The position numbers and the translations under genes are program-made. The notes beneath the pieces are model-generated. The model made no database searches, had not been told where the DNA came from, and saw only the letters and a list, made by a program, of their open reading frames with translations. From contig NZ_JAERJA010000004.1 in assembly GCF_016827675.1 (NCBI RefSeq), positions 1-64,000 of the forward strand: a stretch of 64,000 nucleotides of DNA. Reading direction: 5' to 3'. Origin of the DNA: Nocardioides limicola. GTDB lineage: Bacteria; Actinomycetota; Actinomycetes; Propionibacteriales; Nocardioidaceae. Positions 1 to 7,739 of this stretch are shown piece by piece (the first letter of the stretch is position 1; each line of letters starts with the position of its first letter).

Positions 1-1
1 A

Positions 2-535
2 CCGCCGGATGCGGTCTCTCATCTGGACGTTTCTGCAGGTCAGCGAGCCGCCAGTCTTGGGGCATGCGCTGACGCGGCTTGTTCGGTTGGGGCGCCGTGG
101 AGCCACACTTATGCATACGACGGTGCTTGCCTGCCCGCTGCATCCGACACGGCGTCGGTTGACACTCGCGAGACCCTCAGCTCAACCCCAGGCGGCGTGA
201 CCGCGATTCAGTCAGGCGGTGTTGCCGCAAACGCCGGTACGCGATCGGTTGATGATCTACTCCGACCAGGTGGGGTGACGATCGGCAAGGCCGGAACCGA
301 CGACACAATCCGCGAGATATCCGGTAGCCTCCCCGAAGCTCAGACGATGTTCCAACAGCTCAGCCAAGGCGGCACGGTCGTCGCTCGGACACCGAAACTG
401 ACGCGCGTGGAGTTGCCCCGCGGAGGAGGGTTCGTCCAACTGCGCAGGGAATTGTCGCGCAGTCCGAATACGGCCGCCACGATCGACGTCAACGTCCCAG
501 GCTTCGACATCACGAAACTGAAGTACAACCCATGA
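2..535 (+). CDS. C-terminal end of a polymorphic-toxin-like protein (5' truncated by window edge)
   Basis: This reading frame is open from base 2 to the stop at 533-535, so it is the 3' end of a gene that begins outside the window; an internal start at 197 is possible but not needed. The last ~100 residues (GGVTIGKAGTDD, then LPRGGGFVQLRRELS, ending VPGFDITKLKYNP) look like the small C-terminal domains at the tips of polymorphic toxins, where a strand-rich end of the form 'vxLR...tiDv...K(I/L)K(F/Y)' is common. I cannot assign an enzymatic activity. The preceding SGGVAANAG is shared with the next toxin-like gene (GVAANG), as expected when alternative toxin tips are swapped at a common junction. 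The stop overlaps ATG sequences that begin the next gene region. Confidence 0.55.
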   Translation, partial: PPDAVSHLDVSAGQRAASLGACADAACSVGAPWSHTYAYDGACLPAASDTASVDTRETLSSTPGGVTAIQSGGVAANAGTRSVDDLLRPGGVTIGKAGTDDTIREISGSLPEAQTMFQQLSQGGTVVARTPKLTRVELPRGGGFVQLRRELSRSPNTAATIDVNVPGFDITKLKYNP

Positions 536-538
536 CGG

Positions 539-859
539 ATGACCTGGCCGTGGCAGCTTGCGGTGGCAATGCTGATCCACCGAGAACTCGAAGACGACTA
601 CGTGGGGCTGTGGAAGCTTCCGTGGCACATTCGGCGCGCGCTTCCCGACGCGTCTGACGATCAAGTGAGGACAGTTGCGGCGGCTGTTCTGGAGGCGCTG
701 GTCGCTGGCGACACGGCACTCGGAACCCTCAACGAGTACACCGGTTCATTCGAACCATGGGTGGCCGGTGAGGCGGTTGAGTCCGCTATGTCAGCGTGGC
801 GTGCCCTCGGCCGCGTCCCGAACATCGGGGAGGTGGCGTGGCTCGCCCGGACCTCCTGA
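539..859 (+). CDS. Small hypothetical protein, candidate immunity protein
   Basis: A 106-residue, Trp-rich acidic protein (starts MTWPWQLAVAM, contains LPWHIRRALPDASDD and GEAVESAMSAWRALG) with no signal peptide or membrane segment. It starts three bases after the toxin-tip stop and its own stop overlaps the next gene, the spacing expected of a toxin/immunity pair. I do not recognise a named family; immunity is inferred only from position and size. A different ATG at 532 would overlap the toxin stop (ATGA) but gives a short frame ending early, so 539 is preferred. Confidence 0.5.
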   Translation: MTWPWQLAVAMLIHRELEDDYVGLWKLPWHIRRALPDASDDQVRTVAAAVLEALVAGDTALGTLNEYTGSFEPWVAGEAVESAMSAWRALGRVPNIGEVAWLARTS

Positions 860-1596
860 TGTGTGCGCTCGCGAGCGTCCTCTTTGCGCTCATCGGGTGG
901 CTCTGCGTGGCCAATCCTGCCCAGGCGTCCTCCGCCCCCACTCCCGGAATTCAGATCTACTCCTACGACAGCCAGCACCTACCGTCGCTCGCTGCTGTGA
1001 CTGCAACTGAGCGCGGTCCGCCTTCGACGCATGACTGCGCCACCAACTGCAACGCCGCCGACCGCTGGTCGGGTGGCGCTTCGGCGTGGCTGGATGCGAC
1101 TACACCGCGCGCCACCTTCGACTACGACCGCCACGCGCTGCTTGCGCAGGTCGCGCACGCTTTGGGTACGACCCGGGAGCCAGCCCGGGCGCTCGTGGGG
1201 GATTTGCCGTTGCTCACGCCGGCCGGTGTTGCCGCAAACGGCGTACCGCCCAGGTTCATCACGACGGGTGCTGGGACAACGATCGATCGCCTCGCGATCA
1301 ACTCTTCGATCAGTGCGCAGCGGCAGGGCCGTCATGTGCTGGGCGCTCGTCAGTACAAGGGAGGCAGCTACTTCAACTCGGCTGATGACGCACAGAGCGT
1401 GCTAGACGACTTCCACAGCGGCGCGGCTCAGGTCCTCGGCGTCAAGGGCAACGACATCGTTGTGCGGGCCCCGAATGTCACTGGCTTCAATCACAACCCA
1501 GGTGCTGGCTTCCCGAATCAGGCGACGAACGTCTTCTTCATCAAGGGCTCGTCGTCTCCCAGCGTCATTCCCGACAGCCCTGGGTGGACACCGTGA
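838..1596 (+). CDS. Secreted polymorphic-toxin-like protein
   Basis: 252 residues if the GTG at 838 is used, which follows GGGGAGG at 827-833; an ATG at 859 overlapping the upstream stop (TGATG) is the alternative. The N-terminus is a signal peptide (CALASVLFALIGWLCVA followed by NPAQA-SS). The middle is low in recognisable motifs. From LLTPAGVAANG onward the C-terminal ~110 residues (RQGRHVLGARQYKGG, then TNVFFIKGSSSPSVIP) resemble a polymorphic toxin tip, possibly the type-50 class that opens with a Q-x-x-H-I/V-x-G motif. That assignment is a guess. An orphan cassette with its own short secreted leader is unusual. Confidence 0.5.
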   Translation: MARPDLLMCALASVLFALIGWLCVANPAQASSAPTPGIQIYSYDSQHLPSLAAVTATERGPPSTHDCATNCNAADRWSGGASAWLDATTPRATFDYDRHALLAQVAHALGTTREPARALVGDLPLLTPAGVAANGVPPRFITTGAGTTIDRLAINSSISAQRQGRHVLGARQYKGGSYFNSADDAQSVLDDFHSGAAQVLGVKGNDIVVRAPNVTGFNHNPGAGFPNQATNVFFIKGSSSPSVIPDSPGWTP

Positions 1597-1922
1597 GCCT
1601 CCCGACGCCAGAGAATCCAGGTCGCGCTCCGGTGTGGGAGAACTACGTCATCGCGCAGACGGTGGCGGCTTCGCGAGGGCAGATTCCTGCGCATGCTCTC
1701 ACCTTCGGTGTCGAGGTGGATGGGCCGCGCCTGCGGCTTCGATTCCAGCTCTCTGAGGTCACCGAAGAAGACAGAGCCGACATGGACGACATCGTCAGCG
1801 AACTCGAGGGACTGGTGGGCAACGACGTCGAGGTGGAGTCCTTCTACGAGTTGCGGGACCAGCGTGAGATTTCGACGACTGACGGCGTGTGCTGGATCTT
1901 CCTCGCGAGGGTGACTGAGTGA
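1593..1922 (+). CDS. Small hypothetical protein, candidate immunity protein
   Basis: 109 residues from the GTG at 1593, which overlaps the toxin stop (GTGA); another GTG lies at 1584. The sequence is acidic and soluble, with AVWENYVIAQ-like start (APVWENYVIAQTV) and a long acidic stretch around SELEGLVGNDVEVESFYEL. No signal peptide. Its tight coupling to the secreted toxin-like gene suggests an immunity role, by inference. It overlaps the next gene by four bases. Confidence 0.55.
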   Translation: MSLPTPENPGRAPVWENYVIAQTVAASRGQIPAHALTFGVEVDGPRLRLRFQLSEVTEEDRADMDDIVSELEGLVGNDVEVESFYELRDQREISTTDGVCWIFLARVTE

Positions 1923-2152
1923 GCGAGGAGATCTCGATCGAGCTGTCCCACGATCGGGCGCTGGTTCTCTTCGAGTGGCTGGCCCGCACGGCCGCTGGCG
2001 AGCAGCCGGCGGCGTTCGCGGATCAGGCTGAGCAGCGGGTGCTGTGGGATCTTGAGGCGGCGCTGGAGAAGCACTTGACCGAGCCGTTCAAGAGCGACTA
2101 CCGCGAGTTGCTGGAGGCTGCGCGCGGCCGGGTCCGCGACGTCGAGGAGTGA
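1919..2152 (+). CDS. Small conserved hypothetical protein (IELSHDRALVLFEWL type)
   Basis: 77 residues from a GTG that overlaps the previous stop (GTGA). The opening EISIELSHDRALVLFEWLAR is typical of a widespread small bacterial family in which a strand is followed by a helix and a Trp-containing second half (QRVLWDLEAALEKHL). Members often sit in toxin/immunity or accessory gene strings; no biochemical role is known to me. It is the last gene of the five-gene overlapping run that begins at the left edge. Confidence 0.6.
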   Translation: MSEEISIELSHDRALVLFEWLARTAAGEQPAAFADQAEQRVLWDLEAALEKHLTEPFKSDYRELLEAARGRVRDVEE

Positions 2153-2155
2153 TCC

Positions 2156-2328
2156 TCAGCCGGCGTTGTCGAGGGCTGCTCGGATGCGGGTGTTGGCGAG
2201 TAGGCCGTCGAGGATGTCACGATTGCTTCGACCGAGGGCGTGATCTTGCCGTTCTCGTAGCGGCTGATCTGGCCGCCATCGCCGTTGATCTTGGTGGCGA
2301 GGTCAGCTTGGGACCATCCGGGTGGCAT
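2156..2328 (-). pseudogene. Remnant of an XRE-family HTH regulator
   Basis: Read on the minus strand, residues GWSQADLATKINGDGGQ then ISRYENGKITPSVEAIV form a canonical XRE helix-turn-helix. Directly after EAIV (about 2215-2222) the reading frame must shift by one base to continue as RDILDGLLANTRIRAALDNA and then G and a stop at 2156-2158, which resembles the usual C-terminus of this regulator family. The N-terminal ~15 residues and the middle of the protein are missing. So both an internal deletion and a frame change are visible. No intact start is present, and I regard it as dead. Confidence 0.6.
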
Positions 2329-2493
2329 GGATCCGTGGCACCGCTGAGCCCAAACTGGAACGTCACCCCGTCCATCACCCCAGCGGCTGAGAGAAGGAAC
2401 CCATGCCCGGGTCGCCGCTTCCTTGACCATCCCGCGAGACGAGCCCGGCGGATCGGGCTAGTCTTGGGTGCTTGTTTCCTTTGAGGGGGTTGG

Positions 2494-4719
2494 ATGGCGC
2501 AGGACTCCGCTGCAGGCGAGATCGCCGCTGAGCAGACGGTGGTGGACCGGGTCTATGCCCGGCTCGAGACGTCGGCGACCGCTGCCCGCGAGCTCGCCAA
2601 GGAGGGCCACAACCGGGCCCGGCTCGGCCACGAGGGTGGCCTGGTGGAGCGGGACGCGATGGTCTTCCAGGCGGCCCGCCGGATCGCCCAACTCGACGCC
2701 GCCCACGAAGGACTGGTCTTCGGTCGACTCGACCTGACCGCCGACGTGGACACCGAACCCCGCTACATCGGCCGCATCGGCCTGCGCGACGAGAACCGCG
2801 ACTCGATGCTCATCGACTGGCGGGCCCCGGCCGCGGCCGACTTCTACCAGGCCACCGCCGCCGAGCCGCACGGCGTCGTACGCCGTCGGGTGCTGAGCTG
2901 CCGCGGCCCTCAGGTGATCGGCGTGGAGGACGAACTCCTCGACCCCGACGACCCCCGCGCCGCCGACCTGCCGGTGATCGGCGAGGGCGCGCTGATGGCG
3001 CAACTGTCCCGCGCCCGGGACCGATCCATGCACTCGATCGTGGCCACCATCCAGGCCGAGCAGGACAAGGCCATCCGCGCCCCCTCCCGCGGCGTGGTCA
3101 CCATCTCCGGCGGACCCGGCACCGGCAAGACGGTGGTCGCGCTGCACCGGGCGGCGTACCTGCTCTACACCGAGCGGCGCCGCTACGAGAGCGGTGGCGT
3201 GCTGATCATCGGCCCGTCCGGGGTGTTCATGCGCTACATCGAGCGGGTGCTGCCCTCCCTCGGCGAGACCGCGATGGCCCTGCGCTCCTTGGGCGAGGTC
3301 GTCGAAGGCGTGCGCGCCAACCGGCACGACGAACCCGCGGTCGCCGACCTCAAGGGGTCGGAGCGGATGGCCGAGGTGATGCGGCGTACCGCCCGCCAAC
3401 AGGCGCCCGGCAGCCCGCGCGAGTTCCGGATCTTCTGGCGCGACAACGCCATCGTGCTCGACCGCCGGGTGCTCGGCACGCTGCGCAAGAACCTGCTCGG
3501 CCACGGCCGCCGCAACCGGCAACTGCCCCGGGTGGCGACCACCCTGCTCGACGCCATGTGGCGGCAGGTGTCGTCCGAACGCGGCCGGGAGCGCGGCAAG
3601 GAGAAGTTCGTCGACGACATGCTCTCGGTGCCCGACTTCGTCGAGTTCGCGCTCGCCTGGTGGCCGCCGCTGACCGCCCGCGAGGTCTTCGACTGGGTGC
3701 GGGACCCCGAGTTCCTGGCCCGGGTCGCCGAAGGAGTGCTCACCGGCGAGGAGCAACGGCTGCTCAGCAAGTCCTGGAGCCGCGAGGGGCTCAGCATCGC
3801 CGACGTGCCGCTGCTCGACGAGCTGCGCTACGCGCTCGGTGACGTCCCCGAGAAGCACGAGGGCGACCAGTTGCTCTCCGACACCCTGGCCGCCGAGGAG
3901 GGCGGCGTCGACCTGGCCGAGGTGACCACCGCCTCCGAGCGGGAGTACGCCCCCGCCGGCCGGGCCTGGGCGCCGCCCACCCACCGCCTCGAGGACGACG
4001 GGTATGCGCACGTGCTCATCGACGAGGCCCAGGACCTCACCCCGATGCAGTGGCGGATGGTGGGCCGCCGCGGCCGCGCCGCCTCGTGGACCATCGTCGG
4101 CGACCCGGCGCAGTCGTCCTGGCCGATCCCGGCCGAGGCCGACGCCGCTCGCGCCGCAGCCCTGGAGGGCAAGGAGATCCACTCCTTCCACCTGTCCACC
4201 AACTACCGCAACTCCGCGGAGATCTACGCCGCCGCCGCCGGCTACGCGCAAGCCGTCGGGCTTGGCGCCGACCTGCCGGACGCGATCCGGCGTACCGGGG
4301 AGCAGCCGGTCACCCTCGGCGACTGGACCGTCCCCGGCGACGCGACCGTCCACGTCCCCCGCGAGGGTGACCTCGAGGCGTCCGTGCGCGCCGAGGTGGC
4401 CCGGATCGCGGCCGCGGTGGGGGGCACCGTCGGCATCGTGGTGCCGGTGGCCCGCCGTTCCGAGGTCAACGCCTGGCTGGCCGCCTGGCCGGAGTTCGCG
4501 GCCGACGCCCCCGGCGCCCGGGCCGCCGTCGACTCCGACGCGCCCCCCTCCGGCACCGACCGGATCGTGGTGCTCACCGGCCTGGACACCAAGGGCCTGG
4601 AGTTCGACGGCATCGTGGTGGTCCGGCCCGGGGAGATCGAGGCCGAGTCGGCCACCGGTCGGGCCACCCTGTACGTCGTACTCACCCGGGCCACGCAGCT
4701 GCTCAGCACGGTGAGCTGA
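2494..4719 (+). CDS. helD: HelD-like RNA polymerase-associated ATPase (UvrD/Rep superfamily)
   Basis: 741 residues. HelD proteins bind RNA polymerase and use ATP to release it from stalled or non-productive complexes. Visible motifs: Walker A ISGGPGTGKTVVALHRAAYL near residue 206, helicase motif II LIDEAQDLTPMQWRM near 508, motif III GDPAQSSWPI, motif IV-like LSTNYRNSAEIY, and the C-terminal DTKGLEFDGIVVV and YVVLTRAT (motif VI). The N-terminal coiled arm (residues 1-60) and the LRDENRDSMLIDWRAPAAADFY segment are typical of actinobacterial HelD rather than true UvrD/PcrA. Start: ATG preceded by GAGGGGG. It stands alone; the flanking genes are unrelated. Confidence 0.85.
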   Translation: MAQDSAAGEIAAEQTVVDRVYARLETSATAARELAKEGHNRARLGHEGGLVERDAMVFQAARRIAQLDAAHEGLVFGRLDLTADVDTEPRYIGRIGLRDENRDSMLIDWRAPAAADFYQATAAEPHGVVRRRVLSCRGPQVIGVEDELLDPDDPRAADLPVIGEGALMAQLSRARDRSMHSIVATIQAEQDKAIRAPSRGVVTISGGPGTGKTVVALHRAAYLLYTERRRYESGGVLIIGPSGVFMRYIERVLPSLGETAMALRSLGEVVEGVRANRHDEPAVADLKGSERMAEVMRRTARQQAPGSPREFRIFWRDNAIVLDRRVLGTLRKNLLGHGRRNRQLPRVATTLLDAMWRQVSSERGRERGKEKFVDDMLSVPDFVEFALAWWPPLTAREVFDWVRDPEFLARVAEGVLTGEEQRLLSKSWSREGLSIADVPLLDELRYALGDVPEKHEGDQLLSDTLAAEEGGVDLAEVTTASEREYAPAGRAWAPPTHRLEDDGYAHVLIDEAQDLTPMQWRMVGRRGRAASWTIVGDPAQSSWPIPAEADAARAAALEGKEIHSFHLSTNYRNSAEIYAAAAGYAQAVGLGADLPDAIRRTGEQPVTLGDWTVPGDATVHVPREGDLEASVRAEVARIAAAVGGTVGIVVPVARRSEVNAWLAAWPEFAADAPGARAAVDSDAPPSGTDRIVVLTGLDTKGLEFDGIVVVRPGEIEAESATGRATLYVVLTRATQLLSTVS

Positions 4720-4740
4720 CGCAGCGCCCGGTGGCTGCGA

Positions 4741-5061
4741 TCACTCGTTGAGGGCACGGGTGATCGTGCGGATCACCATGGGGACATCGGCATCAAGGGT
4801 GGCCGTGATGATGTCGGAGTCGATGAGGAGGTCGCCATGGGCGATTCGATTGTGGGTGGCCCACATGAGGGGCCATGTCTCACCGAAGATTCGGTCACGA
4901 TCCGCGACCTCCAACTGGGACAGCGCCTCAATAGCAGCTGAGAGTCGCATGCAGACCGCGTCGATCACGAGTTGCTCCGAGAGGTCGCCCGTTGCGTGCT
5001 GTTGCAGCACGGTGAGGTGAGCGAGTGTGCCCCGCAGTGCCTCGGTCGACGGGCGGCTCAA
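4741..5061 (-). CDS. HepT-like (DUF86/HEPN) toxin component
   Basis: 106 residues from a TTG that overlaps the upstream gene's stop. HepT/HEPN proteins are RNases paired with MNT nucleotidyltransferase antitoxins that AMPylate them. The family's active site is Arg-x4-6-His, usually seen as RNxxxHG. Here the segment reads THNRIAHGDLLID: the His and following Gly are present but the position normally holding Arg is His. The helical layout (LSEQLVIDAVCMRLSAAIEAL) fits the family. With its partner frameshifted, the pair may be decaying; alternatively this is a divergent subfamily. Confidence 0.7.
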   Translation of the reverse strand: MSRPSTEALRGTLAHLTVLQQHATGDLSEQLVIDAVCMRLSAAIEALSQLEVADRDRIFGETWPLMWATHNRIAHGDLLIDSDIITATLDADVPMVIRTITRALNE

Positions 5062-5524
5062 ATTGGCACCGCTTCACGCGTCACCTGATCGGCCAGATCA
5101 GGACGTAGAGCCGACTCGGGCACCAGGTCGACCGGCACCCCGATCAGATCGGCGAGCCGCTGTTCGAGGCGGCCGATCTCAAAGAGGCTCATCGGCCGCT
5201 CCATCGTGAAGAGCAGATCGATGTCAGACCCATCGCCATCGGCCTCGCGGGCAACCGATCCAAAGACCCGAACATTCGTCCCCCCTGCCTCGCGGATCAA
5301 TCGGCAGACGGCCTTGCGGTGTCCGCGCAACGCCCGCCGCGCGGCGTCGTCCCGTGGAAGTGGAGGAGGCGATGCACCTCTGGCTGGCTTCGCCCGATCT
5401 CCGTGGCGATCTGCGCTTGAGTCAGTCCCTGGGCGGAGGCTCTGCGGACCGCAGCCACCAGTTCGTTGCGCGCGCGAACGATGGCGTTGTCGCTGCGGCG
5501 GGCAATCCTGGACAACTGAGACAT
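5058..5524 (-). pseudogene. HTH-MNT nucleotidyltransferase antitoxin, frameshifted
   Basis: The N-terminal half starts at the ATG 5524 (MSQLSRIARRSDNAIV) and carries a helix-turn-helix, GLTQAQIATEIGRSQPEVHR, ending LLHFHGTTPRGG. The C-terminal half, in another frame, begins ALRGHRKAVCRLIREAGG and holds the MNT motif VRVFGSVAREADGDGSDIDL (GS followed by DxD) and ends LRPDLADQVTREAVPI. In relatives these halves form one ~155-residue protein. Joining them needs a one-base shift near 5331-5336, in a GC-rich run CGCGGCGGGCG where one C appears to be missing. It is a real lesion, a sequencing error, or less likely programmed frameshifting. Confidence 0.7.
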
Positions 5525-5612
5525 GGCGCAGCAATAGCAAAACCTATAATCCTCTGCCTCGAATGGCAGAACGGGAGTGAGGCCGCGTCCCTGCCCCGCA
5601 TAGGGTTCTCCC

Positions 5613-7526
5613 ATGAATGCCACGCCCGCCTCAGCCAAGGACGCCATCGACGCGATCCAGGGGCACCAGGCGTGGGCGATCATCCGACGCTCCACCCGAG
5701 CCGGTGACCGCGACACCGTCGGCATCCTCGGCGGACCCCGGTGGGTCGCCGAATCGATCGGCGACATCCCCCTGGAGACCGGCATCCCCGAGCCGGGACG
5801 CAGCTGCGACCGGCTGGTCGCCGTACCCTTCCGGCAGGTCACCGAGCGCGGCTTCGACGCCCACGACGACGGCACCCCCCTGGTCGTCGTCGACGTCGAG
5901 ACCGAGTGGGAGTTCTCCGTCGACGAGGTGATCGCGGCGCTGCCCGACGAGCCGGTCGAATTCGCCGACACCGGCGGCTTCGACATCGACGACGCCGACT
6001 ACGCCAAGATCGTCGAGCAGATCATCGCCGAGGAGATCGGCCAGGGCGAGGGCGCCAACCTGGTGATCGGCCGCCACTACCGGGCCGTGGTCGCCGACTG
6101 GGACGCAGCCAAGGCGCTCACCGTCTACCGCCGGCTGCTGCAGCGGGAGCGCGGCGCCTACTGGACCTTCCTCTTCTTCACCGGTGACCGGTACCTGATC
6201 GGCGCCTCCCCCGAACGGCACGTCTCCGTGCACGGCGGCGACGTGCGGATGAACCCGATCTCCGGCACCTTCCGGATCCCCCGCGAGCCCGGTGCGGACG
6301 TGCGTGGCGCGCTGCTGGACTTCCTCGCCGACGAGAAGGAGATCTACGAGCTCTTCATGGTCGTCGACGAAGAGCTCAAGATGATGTGCGACATCTGCCA
6401 CGAGGGCGGCCAGGTGCTCGGCCCGTTCCTCAAGCCGATGACACACCTGGTGCACACCGAGTACCTGCTCGCCGGCCGGTCCAGCCGCGACGTGCGCGAC
6501 ATCCTCCGCGACACCATGTACGCCGCCACCGTCACCGGCTCGCCGGTGGAGAACGCCTGCCGGCTGATCAAGGAGTACGAGACCGAGGGCCGCGGCTACT
6601 ACGCCTCCGCACTGGCCATCCTCGGCCGGGACAGCGCCGGCGAACCCGTGCTCGACTCACCGATCGTGATCCGCACCGCCGACGTCGACCTGGCCGGCCA
6701 CCTCAAGATCACCGCCGGCGCCACCCTGGTTCGTGACTCCGACCCGGCGTACGAAGTGGCCGAGACGCATGCCAAAGCCGGCGGGATCCTGTCCGCGTTC
6801 GGGTTGGTGCCGCTGGCGCCGGTGCCCGAGATCTCCGTCGCCGACCTGGCCGTGGACGAGGACGTGCTGATCGCGTTGAACGCCCGCAACCGCAGACTGT
6901 CGACGTTCTGGCTGACCGACCAGGCAGGCAGCCCGCCCGACCCCGGCCTGCGCGGCAAGAAGGTGCTGGTCATCGACGGCGAGGACGACTTCGTCAACAT
7001 GCTGCGGCACCTGTTGTCGGTGCTGGGGATGACCTCTGAGGTGGTCCGGCACGAAGACGTCGGCCCGGTCGTCACGGCCGGCTTCGACGCCTGGGACCTG
7101 GTGATCGTCGGCCCCGGCCCCGGCGACCCCCGCGATGACCACGACCCGAAGATGGTGGCACTGCGGTCCGCGGTGGACCGACTGCTCGCCGATGAGAAGC
7201 CATTCCTGGCCATCTGCCTGGGACACCAGGCGCTCTGCCACTCCCTCGGACTGGGGCTGCACTACAAGGACATCGTCTTCCAGGGCACCCAGTCGCCGGT
7301 ACGGATCGACGGGCGCACCGAGCGGGTCGGGTTCTACAACACGTTCGTGGCCCGGGCCACGGACGCGCTGCCCGAGGGAGTCACGATCGAGGCCGACCCC
7401 GCCAGCGGCGACATCCACCTCGTTCGTGGCCCGCACTACCGGGGCATCCAGTTCCACGCGGAGTCGATCCTCACCGAGCGCGGCTACGACCTCGTGCACG
7501 ACTTGGTCGCGGGTCTGCTCACCTGA
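5613..7526 (+). CDS. PhzE-like chorismate-utilising enzyme (anthranilate/ADIC synthase fused to glutamine amidotransferase)
   Basis: 637 residues, a fusion of a chorismate-binding domain (about 1-430) and a class I glutamine amidotransferase (about 450-637), so ammonia from glutamine is used to aminate chorismate. Visible in the first domain: DVRMNPISGTFRIPRE, EKEIYELFMVVDEELKMM and TVTGSPVENACRLIKEYE; in the second: VGPGPGDP, the nucleophile Cys (~535) in FLAICLGHQALCHSLG, and HYRGIQFHAESILTE with the catalytic His and Glu. Length and the MNPISGT motif favour the PhzE/TrpEG fusion type. No other phenazine genes are near, so the product (anthranilate or 2-amino-2-deoxyisochorismate) is not determined. 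Start ATG has AGGG 8 bases upstream. Confidence 0.75.
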   Translation: MNATPASAKDAIDAIQGHQAWAIIRRSTRAGDRDTVGILGGPRWVAESIGDIPLETGIPEPGRSCDRLVAVPFRQVTERGFDAHDDGTPLVVVDVETEWEFSVDEVIAALPDEPVEFADTGGFDIDDADYAKIVEQIIAEEIGQGEGANLVIGRHYRAVVADWDAAKALTVYRRLLQRERGAYWTFLFFTGDRYLIGASPERHVSVHGGDVRMNPISGTFRIPREPGADVRGALLDFLADEKEIYELFMVVDEELKMMCDICHEGGQVLGPFLKPMTHLVHTEYLLAGRSSRDVRDILRDTMYAATVTGSPVENACRLIKEYETEGRGYYASALAILGRDSAGEPVLDSPIVIRTADVDLAGHLKITAGATLVRDSDPAYEVAETHAKAGGILSAFGLVPLAPVPEISVADLAVDEDVLIALNARNRRLSTFWLTDQAGSPPDPGLRGKKVLVIDGEDDFVNMLRHLLSVLGMTSEVVRHEDVGPVVTAGFDAWDLVIVGPGPGDPRDDHDPKMVALRSAVDRLLADEKPFLAICLGHQALCHSLGLGLHYKDIVFQGTQSPVRIDGRTERVGFYNTFVARATDALPEGVTIEADPASGDIHLVRGPHYRGIQFHAESILTERGYDLVHDLVAGLLT

Positions 7527-7552
7527 CCCTGCGGGCCCTGCTGCCAGAACAC

Positions 7553-7626
7553 CCTGATGTCAGGGGGTTCTGACTGTTGTCAGGGGTTGCAACCCCTGAC
7601 AACAGTCGACAGTCCCTGACATCAGG
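7553..7626. repeat. Nested perfect palindrome (inner 36 bp, outer 13 bp arms)
   Basis: The inner palindrome 7572-7607 is perfect with no loop; its left arm is GACTGTTGTCAGGGGTTG. Around it, 7553-7565 (CCTGATGTCAGGG) pairs exactly with 7614-7626. Each side therefore carries two head-to-tail units of the type CTG(A/T)TGTCAGGGG. It lies between the PhzE-like stop and the sulfatase start. It could terminate transcription in both directions, be a multi-site operator for the sulfatase, or be a dispersed repeat element. Confidence 0.85.
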
Positions 7627-7739
7627 CTGTTCCGCCCACCCGGGACGACCCCAATCGAGACTGGGCGCGGCGACTGGGGTCCGGCTGGGTGGATCAGGGA
7701 GAATGGGCGCTTCGGGGTCCGAGTCGAGGGAGAAGACGA

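Noticed and set aside
9..200. 63-codon frame at the left edge
   Set aside because: The overlapping frame from base 2 is open through the window edge, joins the recognisable toxin tip and is the better candidate.
2385..2420. CGGCTGAGAGAAGGAACCC resembles part of a TPP riboswitch
   Set aside because: The other conserved blocks (ACCTGATCTGGATAAT-type) are absent and the downstream gene is helD, not a thiamine gene.
2458..4353. Long minus-strand frame of 631 codons opposite helD
   Set aside because: It is a GC-rich antisense shadow with His/Gly/Val-rich low-complexity translation and no recognisable domain.
5613..7526. Start of a phenazine biosynthesis cluster
   Set aside because: No phzA, B, D, F or G genes follow; only the single PhzE-like enzyme is present.
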